Assembly (NCBI RefSeq): GCF_949296715.1
Contig: NZ_CASFQD010000033.1
Location: 1 to 64,000, forward strand
Length of the DNA: 64,000 nt
Direction of reading: 5' to 3'
Origin: an uncultured Alistipes sp.
GTDB taxonomy: Bacteria; Bacteroidota; Bacteroidia; Bacteroidales; Rikenellaceae
Each line of letters begins with the position of its first letter. Position 1 is the stretch's first letter. Made by a program: the position numbers and the translations under genes. Of the stretch, positions 18,043 to 26,391 are shown one piece after another. The notes below the pieces were generated by a model that saw nothing but the letters and a program-made list of their open reading frames with translations, was not told where the DNA came from and made no database searches.

Positions 18043-18921
18043 ATGAGAACTATTCCCGCTTCCGAATTGATAATCAACAGCGACGGATCGATTTTCCACC
18101 TGCACCTGCGTCCCGAGCAGCTTGCCGATACGGTGATTCTGGTCGGAGACCCCGGCCGCGTAGCCCTCGTGGCCGAATATTTCGATACGAAGGAGTGCCA
18201 GGTCTCGAACCGCGAATTCAATACCGTGACGGGTACCTATAAGGGAAAACGCATGACGGTCCTCTCGACCGGCATCGGCATCGGCAACATCGACATCAGC
18301 GTCACGGAGCTCGACGCGCTGGCCAACGTGGACTTCTCCACGCGGCAGGAGAAGGCCGTCAAGCGGCAGCTGACGCTCGTGCGGCTGGGCACCTCGGGCG
18401 CCATCCAGCCCGACATCCGCGTGGGCGAATTCGTCTTTTCGCGCACGTCGGTGGGCTTCGACGGCCTGCTGAACTACTACAAGGGCCGCAACGAGGTGTG
18501 CGACCTCGAGATCGAAAAGGCCTTCATGGCCCATACGGGCTGGAACGAGCTGCTGCCGAAGCCCTACTTCATCGATGCCGACCGCACGCTCTTCGAGCAC
18601 TTCCGCGACGTCACGCGCGAGGGCATCACCATCGCTGCGCCGGGCTTCTACGCCCCGCAGGGCCGCTGGGTGCGCCTCGAGCCGCAGGACGTGCACCTGA
18701 ACGAGAAGATCGAGTCGTTCGACTACCACGGACGCCGCATCACCAACTTCGAAATGGAGGGCTCGGCGCTGGCCGGACTGGCCGCCCTGATGGGGCACCG
18801 CGCCGCCACGATCTGCACGATTATCGCGCAGCGCATCGCCCTGGACGCCTGCACCGACTACAAGCCTCACGTGCGCAGGATGATCGAAACGGCGCTCGAC
18901 AAGCTCGCCGCACTGGAATAA
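18043..18921 (+). CDS. Nucleoside phosphorylase (uridine phosphorylase-like)
   Basis: The 292-residue protein belongs to the PNP/UDP family: VILVGDPGRVALVAEYFD, then STGIGIGNIDISVTELDAL, VRLGTSGAIQPDIRVGEFVF, and the ribose/phosphate-binding NFEMEGSALAGLAALMGH. These enzymes cleave nucleosides with phosphate for salvage. It is somewhat longer than E. coli Udp (253 residues), as is usual for Bacteroidota members, and base preference is not certain. It is divergent from glmM with a 114-base AT-rich spacer; dnaN follows after 37 bases. Confidence 0.88.
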   Translation: MRTIPASELIINSDGSIFHLHLRPEQLADTVILVGDPGRVALVAEYFDTKECQVSNREFNTVTGTYKGKRMTVLSTGIGIGNIDISVTELDALANVDFSTRQEKAVKRQLTLVRLGTSGAIQPDIRVGEFVFSRTSVGFDGLLNYYKGRNEVCDLEIEKAFMAHTGWNELLPKPYFIDADRTLFEHFRDVTREGITIAAPGFYAPQGRWVRLEPQDVHLNEKIESFDYHGRRITNFEMEGSALAGLAALMGHRAATICTIIAQRIALDACTDYKPHVRRMIETALDKLAALE

Positions 18922-18958
18922 CGAATATGAACAGACCAAAAAAACAGAAAAAATACCT

Positions 18959-20083
18959 ATGAAATTCACCGTATCAAGTTCGGCTCTGCTGTCGCTGCTG
19001 GCAACAACCGGAAAGGTAATCAGCAATAAGAACACGCTGCCCATTCTCGACTACTTCCTCATGGAGCTCAACGGCGACCAGCTGAAGGTCACTACGTCGG
19101 ACCTCGAGACGACGCTCGTGGGGTCGATCACCGTCGACAGCGTCGAGAGCGAAGGGACGATCGCCGCACCGGCCAAGCTGATGCTCGACTCGCTGAAGGA
19201 GTTTCCCGAACTGCCGCTGACGATCGATGTCAACGGCGCCAGCTGGGAGATCAAGATCAGCTGGAAGAGCGGCTCGCTGTCGATTCCGGGCGCCAGCGCC
19301 GTGAGCTACCCGGCCGTGCCGCAGCTCAACGCCGAGCGCAAGGAGCTGCGTCTGGATGTCGATACGCTCGTCAACGGCATCAACAAGACGATCTTCGCCA
19401 CGGCGGACGACGAGCTGCGCCCCGTGATGAACGGCATCTATCTTAACCTGCAGCCCGCATCGCTCACCTTTGTGGGTACCGATGCGCACAAGCTGGTGAA
19501 GTACGAGTCGGAGTGCGCAAACGAGGTGAGCGCGTCGTTCATCCTGCCGAAGAAGCCCGCCAACCTGCTCAAGTCGGTGCTGCTCAAGGAGGAGGACGCC
19601 ATCGACGTGAGCTTCGACTCGAAGAACGCGATGTTCCGCCTGAAGAGCCACACGCTCGTCTGCCGCCTGATCGAGGGCAACTACCCGAACTACAACGCCG
19701 TCATCCCGGCCAACAACCCCAACAAGGTGCTGGTCGACCGCATCGAGCTGGTGAACGGCATCAAGCGCGTGGCCGTCTGCTCGAACCCCACGACGAACCT
19801 CATCCGCATGGACATCGCCGACAACCGCATCACGCTCACGGCCCAGGATATCGACTTCTCGGTGTCGGCCAACGAGACGATCTCGTGCAGCTACGACGGG
19901 CAGCCCATCTCGATCGGTTTCAAGTCGACGTTCCTGGTCGAGATACTCTCGAACATCGAGACCCCGACGGTGGTGATCGAACTGGCCGACTCGACGCGCG
20001 CCGGTGTCTTCAAGCCGGTCTATGACGACAAGCAGACCAGCTCGACGCTCATGTTGCTCATGCCGATGATGATCAACGCATAA
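18959..20083 (+). CDS. dnaN: DNA polymerase III beta subunit (sliding clamp)
   Basis: The 374-residue protein is a three-domain beta clamp: KFTVSSSALLSLLATTGKVISNKNTLPILDYFL at the start, the central ...RPVMNGIYLNL and FVGTDAHKLVKYE, and the C-terminal ...LVEILSNIETPTVVIELADSTRAGVFKPV ending with the MLLMPMM segment near the C-terminal face that contacts polymerase. It encircles DNA and tethers DnaE (encoded at 30749-34699). It is not next to dnaA here, which is common in Bacteroidota. The exonuclease gene follows after 11 bases. Confidence 0.97.
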   Translation: MKFTVSSSALLSLLATTGKVISNKNTLPILDYFLMELNGDQLKVTTSDLETTLVGSITVDSVESEGTIAAPAKLMLDSLKEFPELPLTIDVNGASWEIKISWKSGSLSIPGASAVSYPAVPQLNAERKELRLDVDTLVNGINKTIFATADDELRPVMNGIYLNLQPASLTFVGTDAHKLVKYESECANEVSASFILPKKPANLLKSVLLKEEDAIDVSFDSKNAMFRLKSHTLVCRLIEGNYPNYNAVIPANNPNKVLVDRIELVNGIKRVAVCSNPTTNLIRMDIADNRITLTAQDIDFSVSANETISCSYDGQPISIGFKSTFLVEILSNIETPTVVIELADSTRAGVFKPVYDDKQTSSTLMLLMPMMINA

Positions 20084-20094
20084 CGACATCCGAA

Positions 20095-20865
20095 ATGAAG
20101 TTAAACCTCAAGCGCCCGATCATCTTCTTCGACCTCGAGACCACCGGTGTGGATACCGCCCGGGACCGCATCGTCGAGATTTCGATGGTCAAGGTGATGC
20201 CCGACGGCGAGGAGATCCGCAAGACCCGCCGGCTCAACCCCGGGATGCCCATCCCCGCCGAGGCGACGGCCGTACACGGCATCACCGACGAGGATGTGAA
20301 GGATTGCCCGACCTTCGCGCAGGTCGCCAAGTCGCTCGAGCAGTTCATCCGCGGCTGCGACTTCGGCGGCTTCAACTCCAACCGCTTCGACCTGCCGGTG
20401 CTGGTCGAGGAGTTCCTGCGTGCGGGCGTCGACGTGGACCTCAAGCGCCGCAAGTTCATCGACGTGCAGAACATCTTTCACAAGAAGGAGCAGCGCACGC
20501 TCGTGGCGGCCTACAAGTTTTATTGCGACAAGGAGCTCGACGACGCCCATTCGGCCGAGGCCGACACGCTGGCCACCTACGAGGTGCTGCAGGCGCAGCT
20601 GGACCGCTATCCCGACCTGGCGAACGACGTCGACGCCCTGGCCGAGTATTCGGCGCGGGGCGAATGCGCCGACTATGCCGGGCGCATCCTCTACAACGAG
20701 CGGGGCGAGGAGGTCTTCGGATTCGGCAAGTACAAAGGCCGTTCGGTGGCGGAGATATTCCGCATCGAGCCGAGCTACTATGCCTGGATGATGAACGGCG
20801 ACTTCCCGCTCTATACGAAAAAGGTGATTACGGAGATCCGCATGCGCGACAAAACGACGAAATGA
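20095..20865 (+). CDS. DnaQ-like DEDDh 3'-5' exonuclease
   Basis: The 256-residue protein has the exonuclease motifs FFDLETTG (Asp13, Glu15), FNSNRFDLPVLVEEF, and AHSAEADTLATYEVL (His and Asp of the DEDDh form). The C-terminal 60 residues (EEVFGFGKYKGRSVAEIFRIEPSYYAWM) are the small accessory domain found in exonuclease X-like proteins. Position directly behind dnaN supports a proofreading or repair role with polymerase III. Its TGA overlaps the ATG of the next gene. Confidence 0.88.
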   Translation: MKLNLKRPIIFFDLETTGVDTARDRIVEISMVKVMPDGEEIRKTRRLNPGMPIPAEATAVHGITDEDVKDCPTFAQVAKSLEQFIRGCDFGGFNSNRFDLPVLVEEFLRAGVDVDLKRRKFIDVQNIFHKKEQRTLVAAYKFYCDKELDDAHSAEADTLATYEVLQAQLDRYPDLANDVDALAEYSARGECADYAGRILYNERGEEVFGFGKYKGRSVAEIFRIEPSYYAWMMNGDFPLYTKKVITEIRMRDKTTK

Positions 20866-22694
20866 CGATGAAACGACTTTGCCTGACGCTTCTGTTGCTC
20901 GCATGGGGCCTGTGTGCCGCGGCGGCGGAGAAATCTCCGACGATCGTCTACATCAACGGGGCGAAATACTACATCCACACGGTGCAGGCGGGCGAAACGC
21001 TCTATGCGCTGTCGAAGGCCTATGACGTGAGCGAGAAGGTCATCCTGGAGAACAACCCGTCGCTTGCCGGCGGGCTCAAGGCTGCGGCGGTCATCAAGAT
21101 ACCGTTCGTCTCCGAAGTCCCGGCCCCGAAACCGGACCGCAAGCTGCGCAAGACCTTCGACTTCCACACGGTGGCGAAGGGCGAGACGCTCTATGCCATT
21201 TCGCGGCAGTACGAAATCCCGATCCAGACGATCATCGAGGACAATCCGACGCTCGACCCGATCCATCTGCGGTTGGGCGAGCGCATCCTCATCCGCAGGA
21301 AGCAGATCGGCTCCGAAGACGAGGCCGGCACGCAGCAGCAGTGGGAGGAGTACCGCAATTCGCTCAACAGCGTGGCCGAGGCGGGCACGTCGTACCACAT
21401 CGTGCGTCCGGGCGAGACCTTCTATTCGCTTGCGCGCCGCTACGAAATTACCGAAGAGGAGCTCGGACGGCTGAACGGCGGGCTGAAAGCCGCCGACCTG
21501 AAGGCCGGGGCGATGATCAAGGTGCCGGGCGAAGCGTTGCCGGCCCCTGCCGCCGCCGACTTTGCAGATACGCTGTCGCTGCCGGCGGACCCCGAGCGGT
21601 TCGTCGATGAACGGGTCGAGGAGATCGAATTCCGCGCCCTGCGGACAGGGCAGCCGCTCAACGTCGCGCTGCTCCTGCCGATGGCCGTCAACGGGCAGGC
21701 CAATGCCAACTACCTGGAGTTCTATCAGGGGTTCCTTCTGGGGCTCGACAGCGTGAAGGCCCGCGGCTACTCGGTCAATCTGAACCTCTACAACACGGCG
21801 CGCGACACGGCGCGCATCCGCGCGATCGTCGAGGATGCGGCCTTCGCCTCGTGCGACCTGATCGTCGGCCCGGTCTACGAGGAGGGGCTCTATCCGGTGA
21901 TCCGCTTTGCCGAACAGCGGCGCATCCCGGTCGTCTCGCCGCTGGCCCACATCACGCGCATGAACAGCGACGTGCTCTTCCAGCTGGCTCCCGATCCGGA
22001 GCACAAGTACGACAAGGTGGCCGACCTGCTGCGCGGCGAGCGGCGTGTGACGCTGATCTATACGGCCAGCACGGACAGGGAATTCGAACGCGAAATCCTG
22101 GCGCAGCTGGGCGACACGCCCTATACGCGGCATACCTACCAGTACGAGCACCCGTCGAATGCGCGCGAGAACAGCCCGAGCGACCTGACGCCGCTGCTCG
22201 AAAACGACGCCGACAACGTCTTTGTCGTCATGTCGGACAACGAGGTCGAGGTGGACCGGATTCTTGCGGCCCTCGCATCGGCCGACACGAACCTTACGAG
22301 CCGCGGCCGCACGGCGCCCCGCTTCGTGGTGCTGGGCAATGCCCGCTGGAACCGCTACAACAACCTCGACCATGCGATGTTCTTCAAGGACCGGGTCATC
22401 TTTGTCTCGACATACCACGCCAAGCGTGACGCGGAGGTCGTTGCGGAGTTCGACCGGGACTACATCCGGGCCTTCGGCTCGCTGCCGACGCTCTACTCCT
22501 ACCGGGGCTACGATGCGGCGCTGATTTTCTGCCCGGCGATGTACAACGACATCGAGTACGACATGGAGGGACGCCGCTATACGCCGCTGCAGAGCACCTA
22601 TCTCTTCGGACAGCGCGAGGGCAGCCACAACCACGTCAACCGCGAGTGGACGCGCGTCAACTACAACAAGGACTTTACGATAACGATCGAATAA
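20862..22694 (+). CDS. LysM-repeat protein with PBP1-like C-terminal domain
   Basis: The 610-residue product has a signal peptide (about 1-23), then three LysM repeats at roughly 34-78 (YYIHTVQAGETLYALSKAY), 100-145 (FHTVAKGETLYAISRQYEI) and 178-220 (YHIVRPGETFYSLARRYEI). From about 265 it has a type 1 periplasmic-binding fold (NVALLLPMAVNGQAN, DLIVGPVYEEGLYPVIRFAE, IPVVSPLAH). LysM binds peptidoglycan; the PBP1 fold resembles LpoA-type and ABC-receptor proteins. Together they suggest a wall-associated sensor or synthase regulator; that is inference. The start overlaps the exonuclease stop as ATGA; a second ATG at 20868 is possible. Confidence 0.85.
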   Translation: MTMKRLCLTLLLLAWGLCAAAAEKSPTIVYINGAKYYIHTVQAGETLYALSKAYDVSEKVILENNPSLAGGLKAAAVIKIPFVSEVPAPKPDRKLRKTFDFHTVAKGETLYAISRQYEIPIQTIIEDNPTLDPIHLRLGERILIRRKQIGSEDEAGTQQQWEEYRNSLNSVAEAGTSYHIVRPGETFYSLARRYEITEEELGRLNGGLKAADLKAGAMIKVPGEALPAPAAADFADTLSLPADPERFVDERVEEIEFRALRTGQPLNVALLLPMAVNGQANANYLEFYQGFLLGLDSVKARGYSVNLNLYNTARDTARIRAIVEDAAFASCDLIVGPVYEEGLYPVIRFAEQRRIPVVSPLAHITRMNSDVLFQLAPDPEHKYDKVADLLRGERRVTLIYTASTDREFEREILAQLGDTPYTRHTYQYEHPSNARENSPSDLTPLLENDADNVFVVMSDNEVEVDRILAALASADTNLTSRGRTAPRFVVLGNARWNRYNNLDHAMFFKDRVIFVSTYHAKRDAEVVAEFDRDYIRAFGSLPTLYSYRGYDAALIFCPAMYNDIEYDMEGRRYTPLQSTYLFGQREGSHNHVNREWTRVNYNKDFTITIE

Positions 22695-22701
22695 AACGGA
22701 T

Positions 22702-23355
22702 ATGGGCGCATTGACGAACGGAATTCCCGAAAAGACCATCGAACGGTTGAGCGAATACCGGCGCACGCTACTTGCCAGCCACAAGCGGGGCATCACGCAC
22801 ATCTTCTCGCATGTGCTGGCGGGCATGCACGGCATTACGGCCGTGCAGGTGCGGCGCGACCTGATGCTCATCGGCTTTTCGAGCGATACGAAAAAGGGGT
22901 ATGACGTGCAGGTGCTCATCGAGTACATCAGCAACATCCTCGACAGCCCCACGCCGATGAACATCGCCGTGCTGGGCATGGGCCACCTCGGACAGGCCAT
23001 CACCAAGTATTTCAACGGCAAGGGGCTGAAACTGAAGATTACGGCGTCGTTCGACGTCGATCCCGAGAAGGTCGGCACGACCATCGACGGCATTCCGTGC
23101 TACCACATGGACACCTTCGAGGAGGTCGTCGAGAACAAGGACATCAGCATCGTGGTCGTCTCGTCGCCGACGAAGGTGGCGCCGCAGCTCGTCCTGCCGA
23201 TTATCAATGCCGGCATCAAGGGGGTGCTCAACTTCACCTCCACGCCGCTGAACTTCCCGCAGGGCATCGTCGTCGAGAACTACGACATCACGACGCTGCT
23301 CGAAAAGGTCGCCTATTTCGTCAAGGAGAGCGAGGATACCTCCGGTAATTCATGA
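22702..23355 (+). CDS. rex: Redox-sensing transcriptional repressor Rex
   Basis: The 217-residue protein has an N-terminal winged helix (KTIERLSEYRRTLLASHKRGITHIFSHVLA, then ITAVQVRRDLMLIGF) and a C-terminal Rossmann fold (NIAVLGMGHLGQAITKYF) with VVSSPTKVAPQLVLPIINAGIKGVLNFTSTPL. Rex represses fermentation and respiration genes and is released when NADH rises relative to NAD+. It is seven bases after the LysM/PBP1 gene. No inverted Rex operator was recognised in the neighbouring spacers, but these are short and I may miss a degenerate site. Confidence 0.95.
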   Translation: MGALTNGIPEKTIERLSEYRRTLLASHKRGITHIFSHVLAGMHGITAVQVRRDLMLIGFSSDTKKGYDVQVLIEYISNILDSPTPMNIAVLGMGHLGQAITKYFNGKGLKLKITASFDVDPEKVGTTIDGIPCYHMDTFEEVVENKDISIVVVSSPTKVAPQLVLPIINAGIKGVLNFTSTPLNFPQGIVVENYDITTLLEKVAYFVKESEDTSGNS

Positions 23356-23380
23356 GGTGCGACGGCGCAAAACATCGGAA

Positions 23381-23974
23381 ATGAGAGTATTTCACGGATT
23401 CGATTCCCTTCCCCGGTTTGTCCGGCCTGTCGTGACCGTCGGCTCCTACGACGGCGTGCATCTCGGGCATCGGGCCTTGATCGACCGACTTGTCGCCGAA
23501 GCCCGGGCGCAGGGCGGCGAGAGCATCGTGCTGACCTTCGAGCCCCATCCGCGCATCACGCTCGGCCGGGCCGACGGGCTGCGGCTGCTGACGACGCTCG
23601 ACGAGAAGGTCCGCCTGCTGGAAGCGCTGGGGGTCGACAACGTGATTGTCATTCCCTTCGACCGGACATTCAGCGCGCTGTCGGGCGGGGAGTTCGTCCG
23701 GGAGTACCTGCAACGCCGGCTCGGCGCCGGGACACTCGTGGCGGGGTACGACCACCGCTTCGGGCACGACCGCATCGACAGCGAAGCCACCGCCGGACTG
23801 GGCATGCGCGTAATCCGCATCGACGAATGCGAGGTCGGCGGCGAGCATGTCAGTTCGACGGTCATCCGCCGGCTGATTGACGAGGGACGCATCGCGGAGG
23901 CCGAGCGGCTGCTCGGGCATCCGGTAAGCGAGAGCGTCCTCCGAGACTGCACCCCGGAGACCTGCAAAAAGTGA
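23381..23974 (+). CDS. Stand-alone FAD synthetase (RibF N-terminal) domain
   Basis: The 197-residue product is the FMN adenylyltransferase half of RibF: VTVGSYDGVHLGHRALI (residues 18-34), VLTFEPHPRITLG, FVREYLQRRLGAGTLVAGYDHRFGHDR and the SSTVIRRLIDEGRIAEAERLLGHP end. Normal bifunctional RibF (about 310 residues) continues with a riboflavin-kinase domain beginning GxVxxGxxxGRxLGFPT; here the protein stops after ETCKK and no kinase remnant follows in any frame I checked. It would make FAD from FMN, or be a specialised nucleotidyltransferase. Start chosen at 23381 where the family begins. Confidence 0.8.
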   Translation: MRVFHGFDSLPRFVRPVVTVGSYDGVHLGHRALIDRLVAEARAQGGESIVLTFEPHPRITLGRADGLRLLTTLDEKVRLLEALGVDNVIVIPFDRTFSALSGGEFVREYLQRRLGAGTLVAGYDHRFGHDRIDSEATAGLGMRVIRIDECEVGGEHVSSTVIRRLIDEGRIAEAERLLGHPVSESVLRDCTPETCKK

Positions 23975-24071
23975 GTGGGGGTGGCTGCGGCCGCCGTGCG
24001 ACGGGTCCGGGGGGGGGTACGAGACGGGATTCCCGCCTTTGGAAAAAGGAAGCACACAAAACAGTTACAAG

Positions 24072-24485
24072 ATGATAAGTCACGATTGCAAAATCCGCGT
24101 GTGGTACAAGCACACCGACCAGATGGCCATCTGCCACCATTCGAATTACATTTGCTATTACGAAGCGGCGCGCAGTGAGTTTCTGCGTGCGCTGGGCATG
24201 TCCTTCGCCGAGGTGGAGAAGCGGGGCATCATGATGCCGATCCTCGAGGTGCAGTCGAAGTACCGCAAACCGGCCTACTACGACGAACTGCTCACCGTGC
24301 GGATTATCCTTCGGGAGCTGCCCACGACGCGCATCAACTTCTTCTACGAAATCTATAACGAGCAAGGACAGCTCATCAACACCGGCATGACGCAGCTGGG
24401 CTTCATTCACAGCGACACGCGCCGTCCGTGCCGCTGTCCGGAGTGGTACCTCGACCTGATCCGGGCCCACTGGACCGAGGAGTAG
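24072..24485 (+). CDS. Hotdog-fold acyl-CoA thioesterase (YbgC/4HBT type)
   Basis: The 137-residue protein carries the hotdog signature KHTDQMAICHHSNYICYYEAARSEFLR with the catalytic Asp16, and VRIILRELPTTRINFFYEIYN as the central strand-helix pair. The family hydrolyses short or medium acyl-CoA, or acyl-ACP, in the cytoplasm. Canonical members have Gly where this has Ala19. An upstream TTG at 24039 would add 11 residues but the family begins at the ATG used here. Confidence 0.85.
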   Translation: MISHDCKIRVWYKHTDQMAICHHSNYICYYEAARSEFLRALGMSFAEVEKRGIMMPILEVQSKYRKPAYYDELLTVRIILRELPTTRINFFYEIYNEQGQLINTGMTQLGFIHSDTRRPCRCPEWYLDLIRAHWTEE

Positions 24486-24499
24486 GCAGGACAATGCTT

Positions 24500-24520
24500 T
24501 GACAGCAAATATTCTGACAG
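24500..24520 (+). promoter_or_regulatory. Direct TGACAG repeat before the S41 gene
   Basis: TGACAG at 24500-24505 and again at 24515-24520, nine bases apart, the second ending at the base before the ATG. The same hexamer clusters upstream of htpG. Confidence 0.3.
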
Positions 24521-26218
24521 ATGAAAAAAGCCCTGTTTGCATTCTCGACTGTTCTTCTTTCCTTGGCCCTTACTCTCGTTTGTTGCGAAAGGGACTCCGT
24601 AAAATCACTTTCGGCAGAGGAGGCACGGGCAGAGCTCACGCTCCCTGAGACGCCCGACAGCGCACAACTCTCCGCTGCGATACAGGTTGCACGAATCTGG
24701 GGCTTTGTCAAATATCACCATCCTGCTTTTTCCGATAAATCATCGGATGCGGATGCCGAATATTTCACCCTTCTGAACCGCATCCTTCATGCGCCGGATT
24801 CGACACACAACGGAATATATGCGGACTGGATTGCCACGTTGGGACCCTTTTCCGCACGTGCCGACCACAACGAGCGGCTCGAAGTCTTCAACGACTTCGG
24901 CTGGATTTCCGACACGCTGCTTCTCGGAAAACCTTTAAGCCGCCTGTTGTCTGAAATACGTCAGGCCGATCCGGGCAGAAACCGTTATGTCGAACAGACA
25001 CCCGTCAATGTCTCATACGTCGAGCCGGAATATACCGATATTCCGGACGAAGACATCGCATACAGACTGCTCGGTGTGGCCAAATTCTGGAATGCCGTCG
25101 ACAGCTATTCTCCCAACCGCAATCTGACGGACCGCCCGTGGGACGAGGTGCTTTCCGACTATACGGCCATGGCATTCGACCGCTCGGTCAACTTTATGGC
25201 GCTCTATTCCCGCATGGTATCCGAACTGTGCGATACGCATGTCAATTCGTGGTTTATCCCGCTCTTCGGCGGACGGTTTGCACCCGTCGTATGCCGTTTT
25301 GCCGAAGAGCGCCTGTTCGTTGCGGATACCTGCACGCTTGTACCCAACGATTTCCGTGTCGGCGACGAGATTCTCCTCATCGACGGCCAGAGACCCGTCG
25401 ACCGGCTGGCGGCTCTCACGCCCTATATACCTCACTCCAACAGCGCTTCACTCATGCGCGACGGCTCCTACGCATCGCTGCTGACGGCCGGGAACGATGT
25501 GCAGGTCGAGTATCGGAGCAACGGGGAGATTCGCACGTCCATCCTGCCCACGGTCGCCGGAGAGGAGTTTGTCGGACGTATTTACACGAGCCTGTATACG
25601 CCCGAAAAACCGACGTTTGAAGAGGTGGCGGATGGTGTGGCCTGCATCCGCATCGGCACACTCACGTGCGCCGACGAAAGCAGGCTTGAAGATTTCCTGC
25701 ATGAGCATGACAAACTGATTATCGACATGCGGGCATATCCTGCCGACTACAACGTAATTCACTATATGCTTCCCAAATACCTTTTTTCCGAGGCCCGGGA
25801 GGCAATTGCCATACTGCTGCCGCTGGCGGATATTCCGGGAACCGCGACGCGCAGGGGGCAGTCAACGGCCCGAACGTCCGATCCCGACCGGCTTTTCAGG
25901 GGGCGGGTCGTGCTGCTGGTTGACGCCTGTTCGCAGTCGATGTCCGAATACTTTACCATGTTCCTGCAAACAATTCCGGGAGCCGTGACGATTGGCAGCC
26001 AAACGGCCGGAGCCGACGGAAATGTAACGCGTGTCCAGCTGCCGTATGCGGCATTCAACCTCACCGGTCTCGGCGTATACTATCCCGACGGGCAGAACGC
26101 CCAGCGCCACGGCGTGAAGATTGACATGGTGGTTGAGCCGACAGCCGAAGGGTTGATGCAGGGCCGAGACGAACAGATGCAGGCGGCAATCGACTATCTG
26201 AACGGTGCCGGTATCTGA
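24521..26218 (+). CDS. Atypical S41-family peptidase-like exported protein
   Basis: The 565-residue protein has a hydrophobic N-terminal signal ending LTLVCCERD, possibly a lipobox. The C-terminal half resembles the tail-specific protease fold: LLVDACSQSMSEYFTMFL carries the candidate Ser nucleophile (SMSE) and TIGSQTAGADGNVTRV replaces the GKG motif that supplies the Lys general base in CtpA-type enzymes. A short PDZ-like stretch (VGDEILLIDGQRPVDRLAAL) precedes it. So it is either a Ser-based enzyme of another S41 subtype or inactive. Base composition is clearly lower in GC than its neighbours (28 of 60 bases at 24721-24780), suggesting a different history. Confidence 0.78.
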   Translation: MKKALFAFSTVLLSLALTLVCCERDSVKSLSAEEARAELTLPETPDSAQLSAAIQVARIWGFVKYHHPAFSDKSSDADAEYFTLLNRILHAPDSTHNGIYADWIATLGPFSARADHNERLEVFNDFGWISDTLLLGKPLSRLLSEIRQADPGRNRYVEQTPVNVSYVEPEYTDIPDEDIAYRLLGVAKFWNAVDSYSPNRNLTDRPWDEVLSDYTAMAFDRSVNFMALYSRMVSELCDTHVNSWFIPLFGGRFAPVVCRFAEERLFVADTCTLVPNDFRVGDEILLIDGQRPVDRLAALTPYIPHSNSASLMRDGSYASLLTAGNDVQVEYRSNGEIRTSILPTVAGEEFVGRIYTSLYTPEKPTFEEVADGVACIRIGTLTCADESRLEDFLHEHDKLIIDMRAYPADYNVIHYMLPKYLFSEAREAIAILLPLADIPGTATRRGQSTARTSDPDRLFRGRVVLLVDACSQSMSEYFTMFLQTIPGAVTIGSQTAGADGNVTRVQLPYAAFNLTGLGVYYPDGQNAQRHGVKIDMVVEPTAEGLMQGRDEQMQAAIDYLNGAGI

Positions 26219-26302
26219 CCCCGGCAAATTGATTCGGCATCGAGGATGATCGTACCCCGTGCGTCCGGCACCCCGCAATCAACCGCATTGTGCACGGAGA
26301 CA

Positions 26303-26349
26303 AAAAAGGGAGCGGACCTCTTTATGAAGAAGAGGTCCGCTCCCTTTTT
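26303..26349. terminator. Bidirectional terminator between S41 gene and htpG
   Basis: Perfect 20-bp stem (AAAAAGGGAGCGGACCTCTT and its complement) with a 7-base loop. A-runs and T-runs on both sides make it work for both convergent genes. Confidence 0.92.
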
Positions 26350-26391
26350 GAGTGTCCGGCGGCGGAATGTCCGTCACCGCACCCGAGGGGG

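Noticed and set aside
20811..23093. 760-codon minus-strand frame opposite the LysM and rex genes
   Set aside because: Overlaps two well-supported genes; no recognisable motif.
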